This document shows, piece after piece, positions 1 through 4,511 of a DNA stretch of 6,253 nucleotides (position 1 is its first letter; each line of letters begins with the position of its first letter). This DNA is from QHWK01 sp035315685 (GTDB lineage Bacteria > Acidobacteriota > Vicinamibacteria > Vicinamibacterales > CAVVIG01). The stretch is from assembly GCA_035315685.1 (NCBI GenBank), contig DATFXR010000002.1:1-6253 (forward strand), read 5' to 3'. The notes under the pieces are model-generated. The model was not told the origin of the DNA. It worked only from the letters and a program-made list of their open reading frames with translations, and searched no databases. The position numbers and the translations under genes were made by a program.

Positions 1-392
1 GCGATCGCCGCGATGTTGTCGGCGACGCGCGTCCAGCGATCGCACGCGAGGCATCGATCCTGGCCGCGCAATCGGAAGTAGACGGCGGCGCCCGGATCAG
101 CCGGCTCGGGTTCGCCCGCCCGCGGGAGCCCGTCGAGGCGCGTCCGGACGTTCGTGCTGAGCAGCTCCTCGGCGGCACCGAGGAGCGAGAGCTCTCGCGA
201 CAAGCGCCGGATCGCATCGGGCACCGAGAGCCGGCGTTCTGTTTTGCGCGTGCTGAAGCTGCCGCTCGGATGTTCGATCGTGATCGTGCCGCTCGAGGTG
301 CGGAACGTGGCCGCGGCGCGTTCGCTCTTCGGCGTGCGTTGCCAGCCGGTCGGCCAGGTGAGCGGATAGCGGGTGGCGTCGTGGAGCGGCAT
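1..392 (-). CDS. Prophage J-domain-type protein, N-terminal 130 residues (gene runs off the left edge)
   Basis: The ATG at 392-390 lies 5 bp after the stop of the preceding HTH gene, with an AGGA ribosome-binding sequence overlapping that stop codon. The visible 130 residues begin MPLHDATRYPLTWPTGWQRT and include NVRTRLDGLPRAG, AVYFRLRGQDRCLACDRW and RVADNIAAIA. From memory, this pattern (YPLxWPxGWxRT, STNxRxRLDGLP, DPGxAVYFxLxGxxRxLACDRW, RVADNIAAIAxHIEALR) is typical of proteins encoded in prophages and integrative elements and annotated as J domain-containing proteins, in which a DnaJ-like segment lies near the C terminus. That segment would be outside the window and cannot be verified here. 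The role in the element is unknown; recruitment of a host Hsp70 is only an inference from the family name. It is the last visible gene of the leftward operon. Confidence 0.8.
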   Translation of the reverse strand, partial: MPLHDATRYPLTWPTGWQRTPKSERAAATFRTSSGTITIEHPSGSFSTRKTERRLSVPDAIRRLSRELSLLGAAEELLSTNVRTRLDGLPRAGEPEPADPGAAVYFRLRGQDRCLACDRWTRVADNIAAI

Positions 393-397
393 CGGTC

Positions 398-655
398 CTA
401 CTTCGTGCGCTCGACCAGTTGCCGCGTGATCCAGGCGCGGAGGCCGTCGACCGGCACGCGCCAGACGTCGCCGACCTTGATGGCCGGCAACTCGTGCGAC
501 TGGATCAGGGTGTACACCTGCGAACGGCTGACGCCGAGCCGCTTGGCGGTGTCGGTCAGACTCAAGAGCCGCTGCGGATCGTCGTCGACCGCCGCCGACG
601 CGTGCGCGTGCGCCGCGAGTTCGTCGTGGACCGCGTCGCGGACGGCCTGGCGCAC
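398..655 (-). CDS. Excisionase-family helix-turn-helix DNA-binding protein, 85 aa
   Basis: Residues 32-76 (SLTDTAKRLGVSRSQVYTLI, followed by LPAIKVGDVWRVPVDGLRAWI) form a winged-helix/MerR-like module of the excisionase or AlpA type: helix-turn-helix, then a beta wing ending in the usual W-R-V-P and a terminal helix. Proteins of this family act as recombination directionality factors or as transcriptional activators of integrase and phage genes. The open frame extends to 937, but that part is Arg/Pro-rich and is the shadow of two real genes. I therefore chose the in-frame GTG at 655-653, 11 bp downstream of the stop of the membrane-protein gene. No clear Shine-Dalgarno precedes it, so translation is probably coupled. 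Residues 1-30 are acidic/alanine-rich and may be helical. It is a candidate Xis for the integrase at the other end of the window, but a purely regulatory role is equally possible. Confidence 0.8.
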   Translation of the reverse strand: MRQAVRDAVHDELAAHAHASAAVDDDPQRLLSLTDTAKRLGVSRSQVYTLIQSHELPAIKVGDVWRVPVDGLRAWITRQLVERTK

Positions 656-666
656 AACCGAGCCGA

Positions 667-828
667 TCAGCGTGACGAACGCGTCAGCAGCCAGGCGAGG
701 ATCGCCGTGGTCAGCAGGACGAGGCCGATCAGATCCCACGCGGTCGGGCGATCCGTCCGCATCGCGCGCAGCCGAATGCACAAGCCGAGCAGACCGAGGC
801 CGAGGATCAGCCATTCGCGTGACCTCAC
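667..828 (-). CDS. Small two-helix membrane protein, 53 aa, GTG start
   Basis: This gene is easy to miss because it is short and starts with GTG. The GTG at 828-826 sits inside the ATGTGA that ends the upstream coiled-coil gene (4-bp overlap), a classic arrangement for coupled translation. The product begins MRSREWLILGLGLLGLCIRL and has two hydrophobic segments: residues 6-19, glycine-rich with GxGxxG spacing, and residues 33-48 (LIGLVLLTTAILAWLL). They are separated by a basic loop (RLRAMRTDRP), and the protein ends in RSSR. Two short membrane spans with positive charges at both ends and in the loop suggest an inner-membrane helical hairpin. The length and topology are reminiscent of small phage holins or exclusion proteins, but no family is recognised and I make no functional claim. 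Strong third-position G/C bias supports real coding. Confidence 0.65.
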   Translation of the reverse strand: MRSREWLILGLGLLGLCIRLRAMRTDRPTAWDLIGLVLLTTAILAWLLTRSSR

Positions 829-1037
829 ATCGGCCGCCGCGTGGACCAGCGGCGGAGGGTGGTGATCTCGCGGGCGACCTGGTGCCGGAGCGCGGCCTCG
901 CCGCCGCGGACGGCGGTGACGCGCGCCTCGAGGTCATCCAGGCGGCGCTCGATCGTGTCGAGTTGCTCGAGCACGCGGTGGAGGCCGCGAAGTTCGGCCA
1001 GGATCGCGACGAGCGTGTCCGTCGTGGTGGCGCTCAT
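825..1037 (-). CDS. Small coiled-coil protein, 70 aa, unknown function
   Basis: The start at ATG 1037-1035 is 5 bp downstream of the XRE gene stop. The longer open frame (to 1391) overlaps that XRE gene and is Arg/Pro-rich, so it was rejected. The protein begins MSATTTDTLVAILAELRGLH. Residues 8-45 carry a heptad-like pattern of Leu/Ile/Val (LVAILAELRGLHRVLEQL, then IERRLDDLEARV), giving a predicted parallel coiled coil; residues 46-66 are another charged helix. There is no transmembrane segment or known motif. The stop overlaps the start of the two-helix membrane protein, so the two are probably made in equal amounts and may act together, for example as a soluble oligomerising part and a membrane part. 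That pairing is an inference from gene order only. Confidence 0.65.
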   Translation of the reverse strand: MSATTTDTLVAILAELRGLHRVLEQLDTIERRLDDLEARVTAVRGGEAALRHQVAREITTLRRWSTRRPM

Positions 1038-1042
1038 GGGAT

Positions 1043-1327
1043 TCACGCCGGTTGGGCGACAAGTTCCTCGTCGGCCTTCGGACGACGAGTCCCCACGGGC
1101 CCGAAGAATTCCACGCGCGATTGCCGGTAGTCGTTGAGATCGATGCCGGTGATCTGGCGCAAGCGGCGGACGAACGTCGGCGTTGGGGCGCGGCGGCCGC
1201 TGAGCACCATCGAGAGCGCGGTCGCGTCGATGTGCGCCCGGCGCGCGAGATCGACCTGCGTCCATCCCTTGTTCAGGAGATAGACCTGGACGGCCCATTT
1301 CGCGGTGAGCGTTCGATCGGTTTTCAT
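1043..1327 (-). CDS. XRE-family helix-turn-helix regulator (Cro/CI-like), 94 aa
   Basis: ATG at 1327-1325 with an AGGAA ribosome-binding sequence at 1338-1334. Residues 10-62 form an XRE/lambda-repressor-like domain: KWAVQVYLLNKGWTQVDLAR is helix 1-2, HIDATALSMVLSGRRAP is the recognition helix and following turn, and TFVRRLRQITGIDL is helix 4-5. The remaining ~30 residues (from RVEFFGPVGTRRP) are a polar tail with no recognised domain. Its size and position, first gene of the leftward operon and divergent from a second XRE gene, suggest a Cro- or repressor-like regulator acting on the shared control region. Whether it represses its own operon, the rightward operon or both cannot be read from the sequence. 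Confidence 0.85.
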   Translation of the reverse strand: MKTDRTLTAKWAVQVYLLNKGWTQVDLARRAHIDATALSMVLSGRRAPTPTFVRRLRQITGIDLNDYRQSRVEFFGPVGTRRPKADEELVAQPA

Positions 1328-1330
1328 CTG

Positions 1331-1427
1331 GCGTTCCTACGTTCGCAGTTCGAGTCGTGCCGGTTTGCAGTTGGCGTTCTTCGCGCACCATATCGCCGCG
1401 GTCATATCGGCGTCAAGCGTTCTTCGC
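1331..1427 (+). repeat. GCGTTC direct repeats phased every 43 bp
   Basis: GCGTTCTTCGC occurs identically at 1374-1384 and 1417-1427. A degenerate copy, GCGTTCCT, starts at 1331, again exactly 43 bp away. The 43-bp period is about four helical turns, placing the sites on one DNA face. The two 11-bp copies are certain; the third copy matches only 7 of 8 bases and may be chance. The copies flank the proposed leftward promoter, fitting regulator-binding sites. Confidence 0.45.
1387..1416 (-). promoter_or_regulatory. Candidate sigma70-like promoter for the leftward operon
   Basis: On the minus strand TTGACG (1416-1411) is followed after 18 bp by TATGGT (1392-1387). This gives a 5/6 match at -35 and 4/6 at -10. 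Transcription would start about 50 bp before the XRE start codon at 1327. The -35 hexamer lies within one arm of the 11-bp inverted repeat, so a protein bound there would block polymerase. Confidence 0.45.
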
Positions 1428-1453
1428 AACCGTAAAATGTCGTTGACGCCGAT
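1406..1453. repeat. 11-bp perfect inverted repeat, candidate operator pair
   Basis: ATCGGCGTCAA at 1406-1416 is exactly mirrored by TTGACGCCGAT at 1443-1453, with 26 bp between. The inner end of each arm is TTGACG, reading outward in both directions, so both arms could overlap -35 elements of divergent promoters. The rightward TTGACG (1443-1448) has only a poor -10 candidate near 1466-1471 (TACCAC). The extra five identical bases (CCGAT) beyond the hexamer in each arm suggest protein binding in addition to polymerase recognition. Confidence 0.55.
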
Positions 1454-1500
1454 GGCGCACGTGTGTACCACTAGCGTCGGGTGCAGTGACCCAACTCTGA

Positions 1501-2118
1501 ATGAGCAAGCGGCGATCGCGCGACAGGACTCCGACAGCCGAAGCACGATTTCTCGATGGCTTTGCAGTCCTGTATGACGACATCGCTGCGCGGTTGCGTC
1601 TCGAAGGCGTCGATCCGACGCAGGCGCGCGTCGCCAAGCGACTCGGACTGTCGAACAGTACGGTCTCCGAGTGGCGACGTGGTCGCCACCGTGGGATCTC
1701 GCTCGTGATGGTCAACCGACTCGCGCACGAGACCGGTCTCTCGGTGGCGGACTTGTTCAGCGGAAACCGCGAGATGTTAAAGGCGACACTCGACCAGCTT
1801 CATCCGCTTGAGTCCGTCGGCCCCATCCCACCCGGTGCCGCCCCGACTCCGCAGCGATCCCGCGGTGGGAAGAAGGGCAGTCGGCGTGCATCGCAATCGT
1901 CAGATCCGGCTGATCTTGAAGCACGGCTCGCACAACTCCGAGCGGACCTCCACGAAATCACCCGAGCCGTCCAGAACATCGTCGTCGCCGCCTCAACTTT
2001 TTTGCGACTCGACCCCGAGCGCCGTGTGGACCTATCTGCGCCTCGCCCAGGCGGTGGTGCTGAAGGCCGATCCTCAGACCCTCGAACTGGCGATCCAGCA
2101 CACCGCCAGCCTGCTTAA
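1501..2118 (+). CDS. XRE-family regulator with C-terminal coiled coil; last ~35 codons probably out of frame
   Basis: First gene of the rightward arm. Residues 25-88 form an XRE/Cro-CI-type domain, with ARVAKRLGLSNSTVSEWRRG (42-61) as the core helix-turn-helix and LVMVNRLAHETGLSVADLF completing the bundle. A Pro/Ser/Gly/Lys-rich linker (105-135) leads to a charged helix (DLEARLAQLRADLHEITRAV, 138-157), likely a dimerising coiled coil. After the T6 tract at codons 166-168, residues from about 178 on (SAPRPGGGAEGRSSDP and beyond) have low third-position GC and shadow-like composition, while another frame takes over good codon usage. So the product is either truncated or extended by frameshift into the segment ending at 2299. 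No Shine-Dalgarno precedes the ATG. The likely role is phage-type repressor or activator of the divergent promoters; there is no peptidase or other CI cleavage domain. Confidence 0.75.
   Translation: MSKRRSRDRTPTAEARFLDGFAVLYDDIAARLRLEGVDPTQARVAKRLGLSNSTVSEWRRGRHRGISLVMVNRLAHETGLSVADLFSGNREMLKATLDQLHPLESVGPIPPGAAPTPQRSRGGKKGSRRASQSSDPADLEARLAQLRADLHEITRAVQNIVVAASTFLRLDPERRVDLSAPRPGGGAEGRSSDPRTGDPAHRQPA
1998..2003 (+). other. T6 tract at the apparent frame switch
   Basis: In the XRE frame this reads ACT TTT TTG. Downstream, the well-biased codons are in the +1 frame (TGC GAC TCG ACC). The homopolymer is exactly where a single-base deletion or slippage would restore one continuous reading frame. 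Confidence 0.5.
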
Positions 2119-2299
2119 ACAAGCGGACTTCCTGGCCGAGTGCGCGGGCCAGGTGTGCGGCCAGCCGGTACCGGAGCAGATCGCCGCGGAGGTCGAGGTT
2201 GAACTCGCCTCCGGCGATCTCACGACGATCGATCAGATCATCGAGAAGCGGCTGACCTTGCTGGCGCGGCTCGAGCGACTGACGAAGCGCCGCGCCTGA
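2024..2299 (+). CDS. Helical segment, ~91 aa: frameshifted C-terminus of the XRE protein or a separate overlapping gene
   Basis: From about 2004 the frame offset by +1 from the XRE gene shows strong third-position G/C and a clearly protein-like, helical sequence. It begins VWTYLRLAQAVVLKADPQTL and ends LLARLERLTKRRA before the TGA at 2297-2299. The only near start is GTG 2024-2026 without a Shine-Dalgarno. The ATG further upstream in this frame (1808) would prepend an Arg/Ser/Pro-rich shadow. The join point coincides with six consecutive T residues (1998-2003), rare in this GC-rich DNA; removing one T would fuse the two frames into a single ~265-residue protein. Options are a sequencing or assembly indel, a real inactivating mutation, +1 ribosomal or transcriptional slippage, or an independent overlapping gene. 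The segment itself matches no family I recognise. Confidence 0.5.
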   Translation: MWTYLRLAQAVVLKADPQTLELAIQHTASLLKQADFLAECAGQVCGQPVPEQIAAEVEVELASGDLTTIDQIIEKRLTLLARLERLTKRRA

Positions 2300-2311
2300 C
2301 CGCGCGATGAG

Positions 2312-2330
2312 GACGCTCCGGGCGAGCGTC
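2312..2330 (+). terminator. GC-rich hairpin after the XRE unit, no U-tract
   Basis: GACGCTC (2312-2318) and GAGCGTC (2324-2330) form a perfect 7-bp stem with a 5-nt loop, 12 bp after the stop at 2299. No T run follows, so it is not a standard intrinsic terminator. It could be an RNA-stability element, a weak transcript end, or an operator. It lies in the 100-bp gap before the SnoaL-like gene, which otherwise shows no convincing promoter. Confidence 0.3.
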
Positions 2331-2399
2331 ACGCCGCGTGAGGTGTTGACCGGTCTCCATATGACAGGAACGACCGACGATTCCTACCGTGAACCCACC

Positions 2400-2840
2400 A
2401 TGTCGCATGAGCAGGTAGAGAAGCACTTTCGCGACCGACAGCGGGCATGGGTCCGCCACGACGCCGAGACGCTGGCGCGCGGCCATGCTGAGCACGGCAT
2501 CCTCAGGACGCCGATGTTTGGGGTGGTGCGAGGCCGCGAGCACATCGGCGCCACCTATCGCCTGTTGTTCCGCGCGTTCTCGGGTCAGCAATTCCGATTC
2601 GATCCGATGGTGATCGACGGCCATCGCGTCGCGCTGCCGATGATGGCGTCGGTGATCCACACCACCGAATTCCTCGGCCTCGCGCCCACCGGGCAGCGCG
2701 CCGAGATCGAGGGGATCTTCATCGACGAGCTCTCCCCCGACGGGCTCATCGTCTCCGAGCATCGGATCTACGACTTCACGCGGGCGCTCGTCCAGCTCGG
2801 CGCGTTGCCTGGCGGCCGCGAGGGACCACTCCATGTCTGA
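2400..2840 (+). CDS. SnoaL-like / ester-cyclase-type NTF2-fold protein, 146 aa
   Basis: The chosen start is ATG 2400, giving MSHEQVEKHFRDRQRAWVRH. Extensions to ATG 2361 or 2307 add a non-conserved, Arg/Thr-rich stretch that crosses the hairpin; no start has a strong Shine-Dalgarno. The order of elements is that of SnoaL-like (NTF2 fold, alpha+beta barrel) proteins: N-terminal helices, VVRGREHIGATYRLLFRAF (42-60), strand FRFDPMVIDGHRVAL (65-79), HTTEFLGLAPTGQRAEIEGI (87-106), and C-terminal VSEHRIYDF (118-126). The 146-residue length is normal for the family. Members include polyketide cyclases, epoxide hydrolase-like enzymes and many ligand-binding proteins of unknown substrate; the reaction here cannot be deduced. 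It is unusual among phage regulatory genes and looks like cargo, perhaps expressed in the integrated state. Confidence 0.75.
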   Translation: MSHEQVEKHFRDRQRAWVRHDAETLARGHAEHGILRTPMFGVVRGREHIGATYRLLFRAFSGQQFRFDPMVIDGHRVALPMMASVIHTTEFLGLAPTGQRAEIEGIFIDELSPDGLIVSEHRIYDFTRALVQLGALPGGREGPLHV

Positions 2841-2903
2841 GCCGAACCCGAAGCGGCGGCCGTTCGACACGGCATGATCGTCACCGACGTCGATGAAACA
2901 TAA
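2833..2903 (+). other. Two possible overlapping minicistrons (14 and 9 codons) linking neighbouring genes
   Basis: An ATG at 2833, overlapping the SnoaL-like stop, opens a 14-residue frame (MSEPNPKRRPFDTA, stop 2875-2877). Its stop overlaps ATG 2874, which opens a 9-residue frame (MIVTDVDET, stop 2901-2903) that runs across ATG 2893 of the next gene. Such stepping-stone frames could pass ribosomes from one gene to the next across a 52-bp gap without a Shine-Dalgarno. They may also be chance. Confidence 0.25.
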
Positions 2904-3120
2904 GCACCTCACGTGTCCGACCTGCGCGAAAACATTGCGGCTATTCCGTGACCCGCGGCGCACTCATCAGCCGGAGCTGGTCTCGTGTTCGTGCGGGACG
3001 CATTTACTAGCGATGCAACATCCAACGCGCGCCGACCGCTTGAAGTGCCGAAAACTCCCGACGCGCGAGGACTTCGAGCGTGCCGTGGCACTCGTCCGCG
3101 AACATCGGCGCTCAGACTGA
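2893..3120 (+). CDS. Small Cys-rich, zinc-ribbon-like protein, 75 aa
   Basis: The protein begins MKHKHLTCPTCAKTLRLFRD and has C8-x2-C11 and C32-x-C34 (SCSCG), a four-cysteine arrangement like a small zinc ribbon or knuckle, plus C52. The C-terminal part (TREDFERAVALVREHRRSD) is a charged helix. Such small zinc proteins in phages usually bind nucleic acid or protein partners; no specific family is recognised. Codon use is less GC-biased than in the neighbours, including TTA and CTA leucine codons at residues 38-39, suggesting a separate origin. No clear Shine-Dalgarno precedes the ATG, and translation may be coupled to the short frames upstream. The next gene starts 9 bp after its stop. Confidence 0.6.
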   Translation: MKHKHLTCPTCAKTLRLFRDPRRTHQPELVSCSCGTHLLAMQHPTRADRLKCRKLPTREDFERAVALVREHRRSD

Positions 3121-3129
3121 CCGGGGCTC

Positions 3130-3450
3130 ATGAGCACCGACATCCACTACCGTCTGGTCGAGGGCACGCACGAGGTCGTCGCCTGCGGCCTGCTCGAATG
3201 GGCGGTGTGGTTCCAGACGGCCGATCGGCGCGTGGCCGAGGACTATTTTCTGCGCGATGTCCGCGTATCGACCGTGTTCCTCGGCCTCGATCATCGGTTC
3301 TTCGGTGACGGGCCGCCGCTGCTCTTCGAGACGATGATCTTCGGCGGCGAGCACGATGGATATCAGCGCCGGTACGCGACCTGGGAGGAGGCCGAAGCCG
3401 GCCATACCGAGGCCTGCGTCGTGGCGGCCGGCGTCGCCACGCCGGACTAA
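3130..3450 (+). CDS. Conserved prophage hypothetical protein, 106 aa
   Basis: The ATG follows CCGGGGCTC, a modest ribosome-binding sequence, 9 bp after the preceding stop. The protein has three well-defined blocks: LLEWAVWFQTADRRVAED (21-38), VRVSTVFLGLDHRF (44-57) and GPPLLFETMIFGG (61-73), then RYATWEEAEAGH (81-92). From memory, the pattern EWAxWFE...RxVAxTxVxxVxVSTVFLGLDHxF...LFETMxFGG...RYxTWxEAxxGH recurs in short proteins of prophages and phages of GC-rich bacteria, annotated as hypothetical. It has no catalytic signature, membrane segment or signal peptide. It is probably a soluble early protein; its function is unknown. Confidence 0.8.
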   Translation: MSTDIHYRLVEGTHEVVACGLLEWAVWFQTADRRVAEDYFLRDVRVSTVFLGLDHRFFGDGPPLLFETMIFGGEHDGYQRRYATWEEAEAGHTEACVVAAGVATPD

Positions 3451-3490
3451 TTTCACGACCGAATCCGCCACATTTGGGCGATTTGATAGA

Positions 3491-3558
3491 GAGGCGTGAT
3501 ACGCCTCATTATGAGGTCCAGCCGCCAGGCACTTTTGCCTGGCCGCGAACGAAGGACC
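3491..3558 (+). promoter_or_regulatory. Structured mRNA leader with alternative hairpins before the four-gene operon
   Basis: Inside the 110-bp gap (3451-3560) are GAGGCGT/ACGCCTC (3491-3497 with 3501-3507, 7 bp, 3-nt loop) and GCCAGGCA/TGCCTGGC (3524-3531 with 3536-3543, 8 bp, CTTT loop, extendable by two pairs past one mismatch). A competing stem is CCTCA/TGAGG (3504-3508 with 3512-3516). In addition GGTCC (3515-3519) is complementary to GGACC (3554-3558), which contains part of the Shine-Dalgarno GAAGGA (3551-3556). Stem one would free 3512-3519 to cover the ribosome site, whereas pairing 3504-3508 with 3512-3516 would block that. This looks like a cis-acting translational switch; no known riboswitch class is recognised, and there is no terminator U-tract. 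Confidence 0.45.
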
Positions 3559-3560
3559 AC

Positions 3561-3785
3561 ATGACCATGACAGTCCGATTCAGCACTCGCGAATACGAAC
3601 GATCGCACGGGCGCCGGCCAGCCGGCCGCGGCTCGTGGGCGTTTTGCCCGGCCGACAAGTGGAACGCCGACGACTACCTCGACCATTGCGTCTGGGTGAA
3701 CAACGTCACGCTCACCGAAGCGAAGAAGGTTGCGCGCGAGAAGTTCCTGGCCGCCGGCGTCACCGACGTCGTCGTCTGCTCCTGA
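3561..3785 (+). CDS. Small phage-type hypothetical protein, 74 aa
   Basis: ATG 3561 follows GAAGGA at 3551-3556, 4 nt away; the in-frame ATG at 3567 is 10 nt away and could also be used. An upstream ATG at 3474 would force translation through the leader hairpins and adds a non-conserved stretch, so it was rejected. The protein begins MTMTVRFSTREYERSHGRRP and contains GRGSWAF (22-28), a variable centre, then VWVNNVTLTEAKKVAREKF (44-62). The R-G-R-G-x-W-A-F plus T-x-x-E-A-K-K pattern is, from memory, found in short phage proteins of unknown function. It is predicted soluble alpha/beta. It is the first gene of the compact block ending with the integrase, so its leader may set expression of the whole block. 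Confidence 0.7.
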   Translation: MTMTVRFSTREYERSHGRRPAGRGSWAFCPADKWNADDYLDHCVWVNNVTLTEAKKVAREKFLAAGVTDVVVCS

Positions 3786-3795
3786 GGTGACGACG

Positions 3796-4050
3796 ATGCG
3801 AATGACCTCGAAGCAGTACGAACAGTTCACGCGGCGGCCGACGCCGCGCTTCCTCGTCCAGCACTTTGATGGCGCCTGGATCGATTGCGTTCGCGAGGAT
3901 CTCTACGACGGCGAGAACGAGGCCGTCCTGATGCAGCCGGCCGAGTTCGACTCACCCGAGCAGGCCGAAGTCTTCATCGATGAAGTCTGCGGCCTGATGC
4001 ACTGCGGCGGCGATCGCGACCACTTCCGGATCGTGGCGGTGTCGCGATGA
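3796..4050 (+). CDS. Hypothetical protein, 84 aa
   Basis: ATG 3796 has a good ribosome site, GAGGTG at 3784-3789, overlapping the previous stop; ATG 3802 is a less likely alternative. The extension to 3730 overlaps the upstream gene and was rejected. The sequence begins MRMTSKQYEQFTRRPTPRFL and is acidic, with W-I-D-C (28-31), EAVLMQPAEFDSPEQAEVFI (42-61) and VCGLMHCGGDRDHFRIVAV (64-82). It resembles a compact alpha/beta fold, with EFDSPEQAEVFIDEV resembling the helix of the T-x-E-A-x-A phage modules next to it. Three cysteines (31, 65, 70) are present without a clear metal-site spacing. No family is recognised. Its stop overlaps the next start (ATGA). Confidence 0.7.
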   Translation: MRMTSKQYEQFTRRPTPRFLVQHFDGAWIDCVREDLYDGENEAVLMQPAEFDSPEQAEVFIDEVCGLMHCGGDRDHFRIVAVSR

Positions 4051-4511
4051 CCCACCACACGATCTGGACCACGGCCGTGTGGACCGGCACGATCGACCTG
4101 GGTCGCGTGCGGATCTGCCACGACCTGATCGATGTGCACGCCACCGAACGCGATGCGCTCCGCGCGATCGTCGAGTGCATCGCCAGCGCGAACGGCCTCG
4201 CGATCCCGCACGGCGCCACCGAGGATGACCTGGCCGAGTGGCTCGAGGCGATCAAAGGGCGCGACGACATTCCGCAGGCCTGGGATCTCCGGCAACTCAC
4301 GTGCCCAAGCGTCCAGCCGCGCGGCTTCCGCGTGATGTGCCGCGTCAGTGGCGGCGTCACCGGCACGCGTGAGGACTTCCTGAAAAAGAACGGCACGATC
4401 GCCGAGTTCGAGACCCGCGAGGCCGCGGCCGCCGAAGCCGCGCGTCTGACCACGCAGTACAACAACGCGCACGCGGTGGCCTGCTTCGAATACTGGGTGG
4501 TGGTCCGATGA
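4047..4511 (+). CDS. Phage-type hypothetical protein with two segments, 154 aa
   Basis: The start ATG 4047 overlaps the previous stop in ATGA, without a strong Shine-Dalgarno, indicating translational coupling. Residues 1-85 include HDLIDVHATERDALRAIVEC (25-44) and GATEDDLAEWLEAIKG (56-71), a helical acidic unit. Residues 92-153 begin RGFRVMCRVSGGVTGTREDF and continue with GTIAEFETREAAAAEAARL (116-134) and a final beta strand (ACFEYWVVV). From memory, the second segment (Y/FRVxxxVxGGVTGxRxxxLKxxGxxxEFxTxxEAxxEAxRL) is a recurrent short phage protein of unknown function. Here it appears fused to the N-terminal unit. There is no catalytic motif, membrane span or signal peptide. Confidence 0.75.
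   Translation: MTHHTIWTTAVWTGTIDLGRVRICHDLIDVHATERDALRAIVECIASANGLAIPHGATEDDLAEWLEAIKGRDDIPQAWDLRQLTCPSVQPRGFRVMCRVSGGVTGTREDFLKKNGTIAEFETREAAAAEAARLTTQYNNAHAVACFEYWVVVR

Larger units (their letters stand above)
1328..1500. promoter_or_regulatory. Divergent control region between two XRE regulators
   Basis: A 173-bp gap with lower GC than its flanks that separates the leftward and rightward operons. It contains an 11-bp perfect inverted repeat (1406-1416 and 1443-1453), a GCGTTC-type motif repeated at 43-bp intervals (1331, 1374, 1417), and back-to-back TTGACG hexamers. The rightward gene at 1501 has no recognisable Shine-Dalgarno (CTCTGA lies directly before ATG), so its message may be leaderless or poorly translated, as reported for some phage repressor messages. 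The layout matches a phage-type genetic switch with operators overlapping divergent promoters; this is inference from arrangement. Confidence 0.65.

Noticed and set aside
1..44. GCGATCGC octamers as a cyanobacterial HIP1 signature
   Set aside because: Only four copies in 6.2 kb and a generally CGATCG-rich sequence; this is not enough to assign a cyanobacterial host.
656..937. N-terminal extension of the excisionase-like protein
   Set aside because: Overlaps the membrane-protein and coiled-coil genes in another frame and is Pro/Arg-rich; the GTG at 655 gives a normal-size family member.
270..1130. Plus-strand open frame of 286 codons across the leftward operon
   Set aside because: Ser/Arg/Ala-rich shadow; the minus strand contains five coherent, tightly spaced genes with recognisable domains.
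2346..2374. TTGACC at 2346 as a promoter for the SnoaL-like gene
   Set aside because: No acceptable -10 hexamer at 16-18 bp spacing.
2238..2963. Minus-strand open frame of 241 codons opposite the SnoaL-like gene
   Set aside because: Shadow composition; the plus-strand product has a recognisable fold and better start context.
3524..3543. Hairpin at 3524-3543 as an intrinsic terminator
   Set aside because: The stem is strong but no U-tract follows and the next gene starts 18 bp downstream; a leader role fits better.
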